Positions 1 to 8,865 are shown, counted from the stretch's first letter. The stretch: DNA of 64,000 nucleotides from Thermoactinomyces daqus (GCF_000763315.1 NZ_JPST01000019.1:1-64000); one strand, 5' to 3'. The notes: generated from the letters alone by a model not told the origin. Translations and numbers: made by a program.

Positions 1-78
1 TGGCGAAAATCCAAAGAAAAACCTCAGCCAAAAGTCACACGCATAAGTTGAACGCCGACTTTTTCTGACCGTGGAAAT

Positions 79-924
79 TTACACATAATTTTGGACTTGA
101 TCTTGATATGTAGCATCCTTTATAAAATTTTGAACGCACTCTATTGCTTTCTTTATTTGTTGCTCGATAGGACCGTTTATAGTAATAGGTTTTCCTTCTA
201 AATATTCTCTTTTGTATTCTGTATCTGTTGTTCTCAAACGATATACCTTTATGGCGCATCTTGTATCTAGTGATGCTTGTGGTTCCTCATCGAACAATAA
301 GATACAACCTACATTAGGATGGTAAGAACCATTTTCGCTTCTTTGTACTAATTTCTGCTTTCTTAGAAACTTCTCTTCGCTGAGAGAAGTTTCAACTCTT
401 TTCATATAATCAGATAGATATCTTGATGTGATGATATCGTCGATTTCTACTTCCTGAATAGAAACTTTTTCGTAATTGTAATGCCCTTTTGAATACGAGA
501 GTTTTATAATTTTCTCACCTTTTATTTTTTTTGAACTGGCGTTCAAACGGATATAGCACTCTTCATTTGCTGTATAATGTACTCGTGGGCTTTTAGGAAT
601 CAGCAGATGTAAAACAAAACCATATTTTCCGAAATCAAGAAATTCGATATCGACATTTTCTACACTTGGTTTGGTTGTTTCCATTAAAGTTGAAATAATA
701 TCGTTAGCATCTTCGATGTTTTTAAAGCCAATGATTCTTTCTCCAGTAGATTTCTTATCCTCTATTCCTATATAAATCTCACCTCCGTCTGCATTTGCAA
801 ATGCAACAAAATGTTTTTGAAGATCAGATGGTTTTATGCGAATACTTTTTATTTCGTGGAAATGATCTTCTTGTAATTCAAGTAATTTCTTTTTTTCTTT
901 GGATGTTATCTTTCGGATTTCCAA
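79..924 (-). CDS. AlbA_2 (Schlafen-type) domain protein, C-terminally truncated
   Basis: The protein has 281 residues. The N-terminal ~130 residues match the AlbA_2 divergent-AAA/Schlafen-like putative nucleic-acid-binding domain: 'E.K.' near the start, then HFVAFANADGGEIYIGIED and later YIRLNASSKK. Family members are usually 400-480 residues and continue into a GHKL-type ATPase-like region and a winged helix. This one stops with TAA right after FIKDATYQDQ, where that second half should begin, so it looks truncated. The preceding 78 bases do not restore it in any frame. The gene sits in an AT-rich fringe at the window edge. Family assignment is fairly sure; cellular role is unknown. Confidence 0.7.
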   Translation of the reverse strand: MEIRKITSKEKKKLLELQEDHFHEIKSIRIKPSDLQKHFVAFANADGGEIYIGIEDKKSTGERIIGFKNIEDANDIISTLMETTKPSVENVDIEFLDFGKYGFVLHLLIPKSPRVHYTANEECYIRLNASSKKIKGEKIIKLSYSKGHYNYEKVSIQEVEIDDIITSRYLSDYMKRVETSLSEEKFLRKQKLVQRSENGSYHPNVGCILLFDEEPQASLDTRCAIKVYRLRTTDTEYKREYLEGKPITINGPIEQQIKKAIECVQNFIKDATYQDQVQNYV

Positions 925-1067
925 TATTGAGTTCCACCTTTCATCAAAATCATCTTATAAAATTGATAATAGTGAACTGATCAATCATTAATTATATTAT
1001 ATTTAAAATTTGGATATTATTATGAAAATAATACCTGCCTTTTTTATATGGAGGTGGAAGGGATTTA

Positions 1068-1529
1068 ATGCGTAATTTGATCATCATTTTCTTTTCTATT
1101 TTCGTTTTGGCAGGGTGTACAATGCATGAAGAATCAAAGAAAACCAATATCGTAAAAGTCGATGATCGAGCCTTTTTCATTTCAGATCAGCAATTTCCTG
1201 AAAGAGCATCGTTCTTTCGAAAAGCTTTCAGAGTAACGAAGACCGCTGCTTGTACGTTGGATCGTAAAAATGCAGGAGCCAGAAACAAAGAAGCGTTAAA
1301 GAGCTATCCACCAAAGGATGGATTTGATCGGGTGCAGTGGCCGCTTGCCATTTGCAGGGAAGGCGGGGCCGGCGCTTATGTTGAGTATATTGAGAGTGAA
1401 AAGAATGAACAGGTTGAGAAATGGTTACAAAAAGAGTTAAGTAAGTATCCTGATGGTACACCTCTTTTCTTTCACATAGGAGATCGTCCGAAGATGAATA
1501 TCATAACAGATCAAAAGGAACGAAATTAG
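1068..1529 (+). CDS. putative lipoprotein of unknown function
   Basis: The 153-residue protein starts with a classic lipoprotein signal: a short basic N-terminus, a hydrophobic core, and the lipobox LAGC around residues 15-18. It should therefore be exported and lipid-anchored on the outer face of the membrane. The mature part contains Cys-rich short stretches (TAACTLDRKN, LAICREGG) but no family I recognise. A good ribosome-binding site (GGAGGTGG) lies 8-9 bases before the ATG. It is monocistronic and divergent from the AlbA_2 gene. Lipoprotein status is confident; function is unknown. Confidence 0.75.
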   Translation: MRNLIIIFFSIFVLAGCTMHEESKKTNIVKVDDRAFFISDQQFPERASFFRKAFRVTKTAACTLDRKNAGARNKEALKSYPPKDGFDRVQWPLAICREGGAGAYVEYIESEKNEQVEKWLQKELSKYPDGTPLFFHIGDRPKMNIITDQKERN

Positions 1530-1603
1530 TATGAAGCACTCTTGCTTGAAATAAGTTTCCTTCAAACAATCCGTGCTTTAAATAGTAGGAAGATGAAGAA
1601 AAA

Positions 1604-1804
1604 ATGAGCTTTTATCTGTCTGCTGATTTGTTTGAAGGTGATCATCCCGCATGGGATCAAGTTTTATGAGAACGAGGGCGGTTTAAATCCGAATTTAAAC
1701 TGGGAGTGCTCTTGTTTCGATTAACGCAATTGCCGATACAACTGGGAGATATTCCTGAGAAGTGAATTGGGGTGTGGACAGACAGCAGCTTTGAAGTTGA
1801 TTAA
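1604..1804 (+). pseudogene. decayed small ORF interrupted by two in-frame TGA codons
   Basis: An ATG with AGGAAGA upstream opens a 66-codon frame that carries only two internal stops, TGA at 1667 and TGA at 1763, before TAA at 1802. Each TGA is one G-to-A change away from TGG (Trp). Reading them as Trp gives a continuous, plausible protein (LFEGDHPAWDQVL, RGRFKSEFKLGVLLF, IGVWTDSSFEVD). An intrinsic terminator follows directly. I do not recognise the family. The simplest reading is a pseudogene with two nonsense mutations; chance is possible given the short length. Confidence 0.4.
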
Positions 1805-1809
1805 ACCAT

Positions 1810-1843
1810 AAAGCGAGCCTTCATGTTGAGCCTCGCTTTTTCT
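1810..1843 (+). terminator. intrinsic terminator after the decayed ORF
   Basis: AAAGCGAG and CTCGCTTT form an 8-bp stem (1810-1817 with 1832-1839) followed by a T-rich tail. It separates the decayed small ORF from yyaL. Confidence 0.7.
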
Positions 1844-1892
1844 TTATGGTAAGATAAACCAACTGAGTTTGGAAAAGTGGAGTGATCTTTCC

Positions 1893-3959
1893 GTGAAAAA
1901 AGCCAACCGATTAATCAACGAAAAATCTCCTTACCTTCTGCAACACGCCTATAATCCTGTCGATTGGTATCCATGGGGACCGGAAGCATTTGAGAAGGCA
2001 AAACTGGAAGACAAACCGATTTTTCTTTCGATCGGCTACAGCACTTGCCATTGGTGCCATGTGATGGAACGCGAAAGTTTTGAAGATGAACAGGTTGCGA
2101 AGGTATTAAATGAAAATTTTGTTTCGATCAAGGTGGATCGTGAGGAGCGTCCGGATGTGGATCACATCTACATGACGGTGTGCCAGGCGATGACGGGACA
2201 TGGCGGTTGGCCGCTGACGATCATTATGACGCCGGAGCAGAAGCCGTTTTTTGCCGGCACTTACTTTCCGAAAGAGAGCCGGTACGGACGGACGGGCCTG
2301 ATTGAGCTGCTTGAACGGGTGGCACGGCTTTGGAAGTCGGAGCGCAAGCGGGCCGATGAGATGAGCGGCCGGGTCACGGAGGCGGTGCAAGCTTATCTTG
2401 CTCCCGATGAAGCAGGGGAGTGGGGCAAGGAATTGTTTGATTATGCTTTTGAACAATTTGCCAGTCAATTTGACGAGGTGTATGGCGGATTCGGGGATTC
2501 CCCGAAATTTCCGCGGCCGCACGATTTCCTCTTTTTGCTGCGGTATTGGCGGCAGACGGGTGAAAATGAAGCGTTGCGCATGGTGACGTCTTCACTTGCA
2601 GCGATGCGAAAAGGGGGTATTTTTGATCATCTCGGTTATGGATTTGCGCGCTATTCCGTTGACCGGGAATGGCTGGTTCCCCATTTTGAAAAAATGCTGT
2701 ACGATCAGGCGCTCTTGGCGCTCGCTTACATAGAAGCGTTCCAGGCGACGGGTGAGAAAAGCCATGCGGAAGTGGCGAGCGAGATTTTTACTTATGTCCT
2801 GCGGGATATGACTTCCCCGGAAGGCGGTTTTTACTCGGCGGAAGATGCGGATTCCGAGGGAGTGGAAGGGAAATTTTATGTCTGGACTCCCGGGGAGATT
2901 CAGGAAGTGCTCGGACCGGAAGAAGGGGCGTTCTTTTGTGAAGTGTACGGAGTGACGGAAGAAGGGAATTTTGAACACGGTACATCGATTTTGAACCGGA
3001 TTGGAGTTTCCCTGGAGGAGATGGCAAAACGACGCGGTTTGTCTGTGGAGGAGCTTAACCGGAAGCTGGCCGAACAGCGGGAAAAATTGTTTGCCGTCCG
3101 GGAGAAGCGGGTTCATCCGTACAAAGATGATAAAATCCTCACTTCCTGGAACGGGCTGATGATTGCGGCACTGGCCCGCGGCGGCCGGGTTTTGGGAGAG
3201 ACGGAGTATACGGATGCGGCCGTGCGTGCGGTGGAGTTTATCTTTAACAATCTGACCCGGGAAGATGGCAGGTTGCTTGCCCGTTTTCGCGATGGAGAAG
3301 AGAAATACCCCGGTTATCTGGATGACTATGCTTTTTTGATTTGGGGTTTAATCGAGCTGTATGAGACGACATTCCAGGCAAACTATCTCACACGGGCCAT
3401 TTATTTGACCAAAAAGATGATCGAGCTGTTTGGCGATGAGAAAAATGGCGGTTTTTATTTTTACGGAAAAGATGCGGAGACGCTTTTGGTCCGGCCCAAA
3501 GAGATTTATGACGGAGCGACACCTTCGGGCAATTCGGTGGCTGCTTACAATTTGATCCGGCTGGGAAAATTGACTTCGGACGAGCAGCTTTTGAAGGAGG
3601 CGGATCGCCAACTTCGTGCTTTTGCCAAGGCGATTGATTCCTCGCCGATTTCCCATTCCTTTTTCTTGATTGCCATGATGTTCGCCCAGGGGCCGAGCAA
3701 GGAGATCGTCATTTCCGGACGTCCCAATGATGTCGATACGAAGGAAATGATTCGGATGGTGCAGCGGGCTTATCTGCCGGAAGCGGTGATTGCACTGCAA
3801 CCGCGGGGAGATTTGGCGACGACGATGAAAATTTTCATTCCCAATGTGAAGGAGAAAGAGCCGGCGCAAGCGGAAAAGCCTGCCGTTTACATCTGCGAGA
3901 ATTATGCTTGCCAGGCGCCGATCAGGGAGATAAAAGAATTGAAAGAAGCGCTCAAATAA
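1893..3959 (+). CDS. yyaL: thioredoxin-domain protein YyaL (DUF255 / spermatogenesis-associated protein 20 family)
   Basis: The product is about 688 residues. The N-terminal thioredoxin-like domain has the family signature NPVDWYPWG and the CHWCHVM redox motif, followed by GHGGWPL. The remainder is the (alpha/alpha)6-type toroid seen in N-acylglucosamine 2-epimerase-like proteins, with [10 protein letters not shown] and [10 protein letters not shown]. Role in bacteria is poorly defined; a cytosolic redox or sugar-handling function has been proposed. I chose GTG at 1893 because GGAG lies 10 bases upstream and the protein then begins just before the conserved [11 protein letters not shown] block. 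An in-frame TTG at 1869 has no better site. Length is normal for the family. Confidence 0.9.
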   Translation: MKKANRLINEKSPYLLQHAYNPVDWYPWGPEAFEKAKLEDKPIFLSIGYSTCHWCHVMERESFEDEQVAKVLNENFVSIKVDREERPDVDHIYMTVCQAMTGHGGWPLTIIMTPEQKPFFAGTYFPKESRYGRTGLIELLERVARLWKSERKRADEMSGRVTEAVQAYLAPDEAGEWGKELFDYAFEQFASQFDEVYGGFGDSPKFPRPHDFLFLLRYWRQTGENEALRMVTSSLAAMRKGGIFDHLGYGFARYSVDREWLVPHFEKMLYDQALLALAYIEAFQATGEKSHAEVASEIFTYVLRDMTSPEGGFYSAEDADSEGVEGKFYVWTPGEIQEVLGPEEGAFFCEVYGVTEEGNFEHGTSILNRIGVSLEEMAKRRGLSVEELNRKLAEQREKLFAVREKRVHPYKDDKILTSWNGLMIAALARGGRVLGETEYTDAAVRAVEFIFNNLTREDGRLLARFRDGEEKYPGYLDDYAFLIWGLIELYETTFQANYLTRAIYLTKKMIELFGDEKNGGFYFYGKDAETLLVRPKEIYDGATPSGNSVAAYNLIRLGKLTSDEQLLKEADRQLRAFAKAIDSSPISHSFFLIAMMFAQGPSKEIVISGRPNDVDTKEMIRMVQRAYLPEAVIALQPRGDLATTMKIFIPNVKEKEPAQAEKPAVYICENYACQAPIREIKELKEALK

Positions 3960-3977
3960 TAAAAGGGACAATGAAGG

Positions 3978-4008
3978 GCACAACCGATCAAAAAGGTTGT
4001 GCTTTTTT
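3978..4008 (+). terminator. intrinsic terminator after yyaL
   Basis: GCACAACC (3978-3985) pairs with GGTTGTGC (3995-4002), followed by six T. It overlaps the 3' end of the converging gene on the other strand. Confidence 0.85.
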
Positions 4009-4377
4009 CTGTTCCCTTCCCGGGATCATCTTGATGTGGAACTTTTTCTTTTGAGAGGCTTCGGTTTGGACGATTATATAAGTCGGCTGATACCCGTTTT
4101 TTTGGAAACGGAATTGATAACGGCCGGGAGGAACGTGCCATGCAAAACAGCCGTTTCGGTCTGTATAAACTGCAATGTCCGGGATCGGTCCGGCTGTTTT
4201 CCCGGCCGGTTCCGGAAAGACCAATACATGCTCCAGGGGAAAGCCATGATGATCGGTGACTTGACCGCTGATGGTGCTTTTGCCCTCATTGGCAAAGAGG
4301 GACGCGGAGAAGGGGAGGAGAAGAAGAAAAAGGAAAAAGAGAGTGTAACAAGCTGATGAATAGCGGGAAAATGTCAT
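3988..4377 (-). CDS. secreted protein with carboxypeptidase-regulatory-like (beta-sandwich) domain
   Basis: The 129-residue product starts with a signal peptide or anchor (hydrophobic ~12-28, SASLFA). It then has a single CarboxypepD_reg-like fold: ISGQVTDHHGFPLEHVLVF, TDRNGCFAWHVPPGRYQFRFQKNGY. Such domains usually act as extracellular adhesion or structural modules, not enzymes. A site AAAGGAG precedes the ATG by about 12 bases. Its 3' end overlaps the yyaL terminator, and it lies just downstream of the glutamyl endopeptidase terminator on the same strand. Fold assignment is confident, function unknown. Confidence 0.75.
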   Translation of the reverse strand: MTFSRYSSACYTLFFLFLLLLPFSASLFANEGKSTISGQVTDHHGFPLEHVLVFPEPAGKTAGPIPDIAVYTDRNGCFAWHVPPGRYQFRFQKNGYQPTYIIVQTEASQKKKFHIKMIPGREQKKAQPF

Positions 4378-4405
4378 GGTTGGCCCAAACTCCTTTTGCC
4401 AAAAA

Positions 4406-4439
4406 GGTGTCCGCCAACATGAGAAAGCGCTTGGCGGAC
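4406..4439 (-). terminator. intrinsic terminator of the endopeptidase gene
   Basis: A 9-bp stem, GTCCGCCAA (4409-4417) with TTGGCGGAC (4431-4439), is followed on the minus strand by a short T run (CCTTTTTGG). It ends transcription from the upstream protease gene. Confidence 0.75.
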
Positions 4440-4479
4440 ATCCTTCCTGTGTCGATTCAGGAGGCCGGAAAGCCCCTTT

Positions 4480-5436
4480 TTACTGTTGTCGCCATAGATT
4501 CAGGTTATTAAACACTTCCTGGGTGATCCTCGTTCCGCTATTATATCCGTTGTACCCGTAAACACCATTGGTATGGATCGCGATGGAGCATACCCCGCAT
4601 CCCCGGGAATTTTCCTGATAGACCGGGGAACCGCTTTGTCCTCCATATGTATCGTTTGAATAATAGAGTTTGTACGCTGTGGATTTGCGAATCTGATCCC
4701 TGTCTTCCCATTGCGTGCCGTATTCTTTATCGCCGGGATAACCGCTAAGATTCTCGGGCGTTCCGTCCAGCGAACCGCTTTTCCAGCGATAACCGAACCA
4801 ACCGGCTGAATCTCCGATATCCCAATTCAATTTGATCGCGCCATAATCGTAGGAGCCGTCTCCATCTTCCGTCCACCCGGTCACGGAATAGAACGTTCGG
4901 GCTTTGGCTGAGCCATAAGGAAGGTCGTTCCCGTTTCGGCCGGGGTACACATTGGCGAAACTGGCCCATTTATGTTTGTTTGGATCATATACACAATGTC
5001 CGGCGGTCACAACCGTATCCGGGCTGATCAGCCAACCGGTGCAGCCGCCGATATCGCTTTCAATTTTTACGATGGCACTGTAAGGATAGACGGAGGGATC
5101 CTGCACTTCGGTTCGTTCATCCTGTCCGATGACAGATTCCTCTCCCAAGTGTCCGGCAGATTGGTTCGATGTTCTTGAAGAAGATGGGGCGAATTCATGG
5201 ATGCGTTTGTTCGTTCCCGGATGTCCTTTTACATAGGCTCCGTTTTGCGTCTGAATCACATCATCAGGCTGACCGAACACGGTGCGGTAAGAACCGTCAC
5301 TGGAGACGGGGGTATGGGGGGAGTCATTGGCCGCAGACGCTTGTCGGATCGGAAGAACGCTTGTCAATGGAAGCAGGGTTAACCCCAGAAGCGCTGTTGC
5401 CATGATCGTTTGTCGCAAGCTGAATTTGTGTGACAT
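4480..5436 (-). CDS. secreted glutamyl endopeptidase (S1B / V8-like serine protease)
   Basis: The product is 318 residues from the ATG at 5436, which has AAGGAG about 7 bases upstream. A Sec signal peptide ends near ASAA. A prosegment follows, containing HTPVSSDGSYRTVFG, then the trypsin-fold protease. Catalytic residues are visible: His in VTAGHCVYDP, Asp in YDYGAIKLNWDIGD, Ser in GGQSGSPVY. The TAGHCV Cys and the CGVCSIAIHTNG C-terminal stretch match the Bacillus Glu-specific family (Mpr, BlaSE). It should cleave after Glu outside the cell after propeptide removal. It is monocistronic with its own terminator. The V8-like class is certain; exact specificity is inferred from family. Confidence 0.9.
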   Translation of the reverse strand: MSHKFSLRQTIMATALLGLTLLPLTSVLPIRQASAANDSPHTPVSSDGSYRTVFGQPDDVIQTQNGAYVKGHPGTNKRIHEFAPSSSRTSNQSAGHLGEESVIGQDERTEVQDPSVYPYSAIVKIESDIGGCTGWLISPDTVVTAGHCVYDPNKHKWASFANVYPGRNGNDLPYGSAKARTFYSVTGWTEDGDGSYDYGAIKLNWDIGDSAGWFGYRWKSGSLDGTPENLSGYPGDKEYGTQWEDRDQIRKSTAYKLYYSNDTYGGQSGSPVYQENSRGCGVCSIAIHTNGVYGYNGYNSGTRITQEVFNNLNLWRQQ

Positions 5437-5469
5437 GAGCAAATCTCCTTCCCAGTTTATGACTGTCAC

Positions 5470-5843
5470 CGAATATTATAAATAAAACCAAAATTAGGGA
5501 CAATTGGACATTCTTGTATAGACGGAGAAAATAACGGAAAAGTTGCATGTTGAAATAAAAACGAATTTGCATTGAATTATTTTTTATTTATGAATTAGTT
5601 TATTTTTCGTTTATTAAATACTGTTAAATCCAAATGATTTAACCCGAAGCTGCGGAACGCATGGATGAAAACGGGCAAGAAAATTTCTATTTTTGGACAA
5701 ATTTATCGGCCTTTTTGCTTCTCCGGGCAAAGTTTCCGGTCAATCAGATGGTTCGCTCCCCTCTCCCAGTTTTTTCATCTCCGACATAGATGCCCGTTTT
5801 GAAAAACTCCTCCTGAGGGGATTTACTTTTAATGATTATCATA
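5470..5843. other. AT-rich intergenic region upstream of the protease gene
   Basis: No convincing reading frame is visible on either strand in this stretch. It must contain the promoter of the minus-strand protease and the distal upstream region of pfeT. Only A/T runs and no clear operator were seen here. Confidence 0.5.
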
Positions 5844-5858
5844 TTATAATTATTATAA
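5844..5858 (+). promoter_or_regulatory. perfect PerR box upstream of pfeT
   Basis: TTATAATTATTATAA matches the 15-bp Bacillus PerR consensus TTATAATNATTATAA without mismatch. It overlaps a TATAAT-like -10 (5845-5850), so PerR would repress by occluding the promoter. In B. subtilis the homologous Fe(II) efflux pump gene is a PerR target. The site is about 150 bases before the start codon. Confidence 0.85.
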
Positions 5859-5899
5859 AAATGTTAACCTGAACAAACTTATTTGCAATCAATCAAAAA

Positions 5900-5914
5900 C
5901 GAGAATCGTTTTCA
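5900..5914 (+). promoter_or_regulatory. weak Fur-like inverted repeat
   Basis: CGAGAATCGTTTTCA matches 11 of 15 positions of the 7-1-7 Fur-family consensus TGATAATNATTATCA. It is a weak candidate that gains some weight only because two better Fur-family sites lie in the same leader. Confidence 0.35.
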
Positions 5915-5973
5915 ATGGATGTGTGCGGCTCCGGCAAGCGGGGTCGCTTCGCTTGTTTTAAGGTAAATAAAAA

Positions 5974-5988
5974 TGATCATTATTCTCA
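5974..5988 (+). promoter_or_regulatory. Fur-type box next to the pfeT start
   Basis: TGATCATTATTCTCA matches 13 of 15 positions of the 7-1-7 Fur-family consensus and lies just before the ribosome-binding site of pfeT. It could bind Fur or a second PerR/Zur dimer in the untranslated leader. Binding is inference. Confidence 0.5.
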
Positions 5989-6006
5989 AAAGGCGGTGTG
6001 GCGAAT

Positions 6007-7920
6007 ATGCAAATGGAGGTCTTGCCGGATAAACGGCATGCAACAGTCTTCACTTGGCTTCATAATTGGGATTGGAAACGACATATGGAGATGATGGCTG
6101 CCGTAATTTGCGGTGTTTTGCTGTTCGTGGCCTGGTGGATGCAAAAAGAGAGATTGGGGCTGGCGCTTGCGTTGTTCATCGCTGCTTATGTGATCGGAGG
6201 ATTTGCCAAAGCAAAAGAGGGGGCCGCCACCCTGATCCGGGAGAGAGAACTTGATGTAAATCTGCTCATGTTTGTGGCCGCGATCGGAGCAGCGGCAATC
6301 GGCTATTGGCTGGAAGGCGGCATGCTCATCTTTATTTTTGCGGTCAGCGGTGCCTTGGAGAGCTATACCTTGGCCAAAAGCGAAGGGGATCTGTCTTCGC
6401 TGATCAAACTGAAACCGGAACAGGCCCGCTTATGGACGGAGGATGGCGAAGAACACCTGGTGCCGGCAGGTCAATTGAAACAAGGGGATCTGATTCTGGT
6501 GAAACCCGGTGAACGGATCGCGGCGGACGGGATGATCAGAAAAGGAGTGTCATCGGTACATGAAGCGGCGATTACCGGCGAAGCGATGCCGGCAGAGAAA
6601 AAGGAAGGCAGCGAAGTGTATGCCGGGACGACCAATGGGGAAGGTTCCCTGATCATTGAAGTGACGAGGGCGGGGGATCAGAGTGTGGTCGCCCGGATGG
6701 TCCGGCTGATTGAACAGGCGCGTTCGGAAGTGCCGCCTGTGCAAACGAAGATTGAGCGAATCGAAAAAATCTATGTGAAGGCGGTATTGCTGCTGACTGG
6801 TTTGCTGATGCTTTTGCCCCCTGTTTTTTTTGACTGGTCGTGGAAAGAGAGCTTATACCGTGCGATGATTTTTCTGGTCGTCGCATCTCCCTGCGCCTTG
6901 GTCGCCTCCATTTTGCCTGCTCTGCTGGCGGCGATTTCAAACGGCGCGCGGCAAGGAATCCTGATCAAAAGCGGGAAGCAACTGACCAACCTGGCCGGCT
7001 TGAAGGTGATCGCTTTTGATAAAACGGGCACCTTTACGGCAGGACGTCCGCAAGTGACGGATATACGGCCTTTCGGAGAATGGTCGGAAACGGAACTGCT
7101 TCAGGCTGTCGCCTCGATTGAAGGGTTGTCCGAGCATCCGATCGCCCGGGCGTTTGCGGAATATGCAGCGGCCAACGGAGTGAAACCGGAAAAAGTGGAA
7201 TCCTTAACGGCGCATCCCGGGAAAGGAATTGAAGCGGAGTATAAAGGGAGCCGTTGGTTTATCGGGAAACCGCGTGCATTTTCCGAGCAAAACCGGGAGG
7301 TCGGCGAAATCGTCCGAAAATGGGAGGATGAGGGGAAAACCGTTATTTTGGCGGCAAAGGACGGGGAGATAGCCGGTTGCTTCGCGCTGCGCGATCAGAT
7401 TCGGCCGGAAGCGGCAGAGATGGTGCGCGAATTGAAAAAGCAGGGGATTCTCGTGGCCATGTTAACCGGCGATCAAAGGAAAACCGCAGAAGCGATCGCC
7501 GAAGAAGCGGGAGTTGATCTCGTCTTTGCCGATCTGCTGCCGGAAGAAAAAGTGCGGTTGGTCGAGGAGCTAAAAGAGACATACGGTGAGGTGGCGATGG
7601 TAGGGGACGGTGTCAATGATGCTCCTGCCCTCGCCCGTGCGGGAACCGGATTTGCCATGGGAGGAGAAGGGACGGATTTGGCTCTGGAAACGGCCGATGT
7701 CATCATGATGAAAGACGATCTCTTGAAAATCCCGTATTTGATCAGGATGGCGAAAAAGCTGAACCGCGTCGTAAAGCAAAACGTGATCTTTGCTTTATCG
7801 GTGATCGGTCTGCTGGTGGCGGCCAATTTCATCCATTGGATGAATCTGCCGTTTGGCGTGGTGGGGCATGAAGGAAGTACGATTTTGGTTATTTTAAATG
7901 GACTACGTTTGTTGAAGTGA
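6007..7920 (+). CDS. pfeT: P1B-type metal-transporting ATPase, PfeT/ZosA-like (Fe(II) efflux)
   Basis: From ATG at 6007 (AGGCGG 10 bases upstream) the product is 637 residues, the length I recall for the B. subtilis homologue. P-type ATPase motifs are all present: actuator TGEAMP, membrane SPC metal motif in ASPCALVAS, phosphorylation site DKTGTFT, HP locus SEHPIAR, and GDGVNDAPA. There is no N-terminal heavy-metal-binding CXXC domain, as in PfeT/ZosA. It should export Fe(II) across the cytoplasmic membrane under peroxide stress or iron excess. The perfect PerR box upstream strongly supports this assignment over CadA or CopA. An in-frame GTG at 5998 is too close to the ribosome-binding site. 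Confidence 0.88.
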   Translation: MQMEVLPDKRHATVFTWLHNWDWKRHMEMMAAVICGVLLFVAWWMQKERLGLALALFIAAYVIGGFAKAKEGAATLIRERELDVNLLMFVAAIGAAAIGYWLEGGMLIFIFAVSGALESYTLAKSEGDLSSLIKLKPEQARLWTEDGEEHLVPAGQLKQGDLILVKPGERIAADGMIRKGVSSVHEAAITGEAMPAEKKEGSEVYAGTTNGEGSLIIEVTRAGDQSVVARMVRLIEQARSEVPPVQTKIERIEKIYVKAVLLLTGLLMLLPPVFFDWSWKESLYRAMIFLVVASPCALVASILPALLAAISNGARQGILIKSGKQLTNLAGLKVIAFDKTGTFTAGRPQVTDIRPFGEWSETELLQAVASIEGLSEHPIARAFAEYAAANGVKPEKVESLTAHPGKGIEAEYKGSRWFIGKPRAFSEQNREVGEIVRKWEDEGKTVILAAKDGEIAGCFALRDQIRPEAAEMVRELKKQGILVAMLTGDQRKTAEAIAEEAGVDLVFADLLPEEKVRLVEELKETYGEVAMVGDGVNDAPALARAGTGFAMGGEGTDLALETADVIMMKDDLLKIPYLIRMAKKLNRVVKQNVIFALSVIGLLVAANFIHWMNLPFGVVGHEGSTILVILNGLRLLK

Positions 7921-7930
7921 ACTACAATGA

Positions 7931-7970
7931 AAAGGGAGAAGCTGACCGAATCCGGCGTTTCTCCCTTTTT
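7931..7970 (+). terminator. intrinsic terminator after pfeT
   Basis: AAAGGGAGAA (7931-7940) pairs with TTCTCCCTTT (7959-7968), followed by T's. It separates pfeT from the converging fic gene. Confidence 0.85.
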
Positions 7971-8016
7971 GCTGTCTTCAAAACTTTTAAAGAAAAAACG
8001 TTGGTTGTGATGGTTA

Positions 8017-8634
8017 TCAATTTCGGCGGTAAAAGCGGATCAGTTCGGCATTTGGTTTTTCATTTGCCAGACTTATCTGAATCATGCGGACCAATTTAGC
8101 CCGCGACCGGTGTGCTGATTCAATCATCGCTTCCAACATGGCATCGGCGTCAAGCGCATACCAGTCAATCTCATAGCCTGTATTCAAACCCAGACAGCGA
8201 ATGAACTCCCGCTGAGCCCGTCCGTTTCCCTCGCGAAAAGGGTGAAGCATGTTGATCTCCGCGAGATAATAGGCGGCCCGGTCGGAGAAACTTTCGGCAT
8301 CCAGTCCAGTCAGATACCTCTCGGACCGGAGTTCGGCAAAGATTCGTTCTGCTTGGGGACGAAGGAAATAAGGCAAACAAAAAACGGTCGGAGGTTTTGA
8401 GATCGTTTCCGTCCGGAGTTGACCTGCCCACTCGTACACATCTTGAAAGAGATACCAATGGATCCGTTGCAGATGGAGTAGATCAAAATGGCCGAGGATC
8501 GGTGACTCCATCAACTGCACCAGGCGTTTGGAAGTCATCAATCTCTCCCAGACAGCGAGTTTCTTCTGATCACGCAGGCCTCGTTTATTTTTCAAGATCG
8601 TTGTACCGGGATAAAAGTAAGGAGATTCCTTCAA
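8017..8634 (-). CDS. Fic-domain toxin (AMP-transferase family)
   Basis: The product is 205 residues. The N-terminal YFYPGTTILKNKRGLRD block is typical of VbhT/class I Fic proteins. The active-site loop HPFREGNGR begins at His131 and keeps the catalytic His, the acidic metal-binding position and both GNGR glycines. No (S/T)xxxE(G/N) inhibitory helix is visible in the Fic protein itself. It is present in the small ORF upstream, so this looks like class I toxin-antitoxin regulation. Translation starts at TTG 8634, 9 bases after the antitoxin stop, suggesting coupling. It would transfer AMP (or another nucleotide) to a target protein; the target is unknown. Confidence 0.88.
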   Translation of the reverse strand: MKESPYFYPGTTILKNKRGLRDQKKLAVWERLMTSKRLVQLMESPILGHFDLLHLQRIHWYLFQDVYEWAGQLRTETISKPPTVFCLPYFLRPQAERIFAELRSERYLTGLDAESFSDRAAYYLAEINMLHPFREGNGRAQREFIRCLGLNTGYEIDWYALDADAMLEAMIESAHRSRAKLVRMIQISLANEKPNAELIRFYRRN

Positions 8635-8643
8635 TCTCTGGTA

Positions 8644-8865
8644 CTATCCTTTCAGTGCAAGCTCCAGTGCCTTGCGGTCATATTCTTCTTCGGAGATTCG
8701 CCCTTCGCAGTAAGCGAGGAGTAGTTCTTGTTCAGGTTTGCTCAGATGAACGCCTTCATGTTTCAGTGTCCCAACGGCCCCCCGGAACTTCGCTTTTGGC
8801 GATATCTGCTTGGGAGAGTCGGTGATTTGGTTGGCAACGCCCATTTGAGTTGGCATCCTTTCCAT
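8644..8865 (-). CDS. VbhA-like antitoxin for the Fic protein
   Basis: The product is 73 residues from ATG 8865, with GAGGTG 9 bases upstream. It contains TLKHEG at residues 33-38, which fits the Fic-inhibitory motif (S/T)xxxE(G/N), followed by a predicted helix LSKPEQELLLAYCEGRISEEEYDRKAL. In class I systems the Glu of this motif blocks productive ATP binding in the Fic active site. It is encoded immediately upstream of fic in the same transcript. Sequence is short and diverged, so motif plus position carry the call. Confidence 0.7.
   Translation of the reverse strand: MERMPTQMGVANQITDSPKQISPKAKFRGAVGTLKHEGVHLSKPEQELLLAYCEGRISEEEYDRKALELALKG

Noticed and set aside
1667-1765. UGA recoding (selenocysteine or Trp code)
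   Set aside because: Other genes in the window use TGA as a normal stop, and no selenocysteine insertion element was seen; nonsense mutation is simpler.
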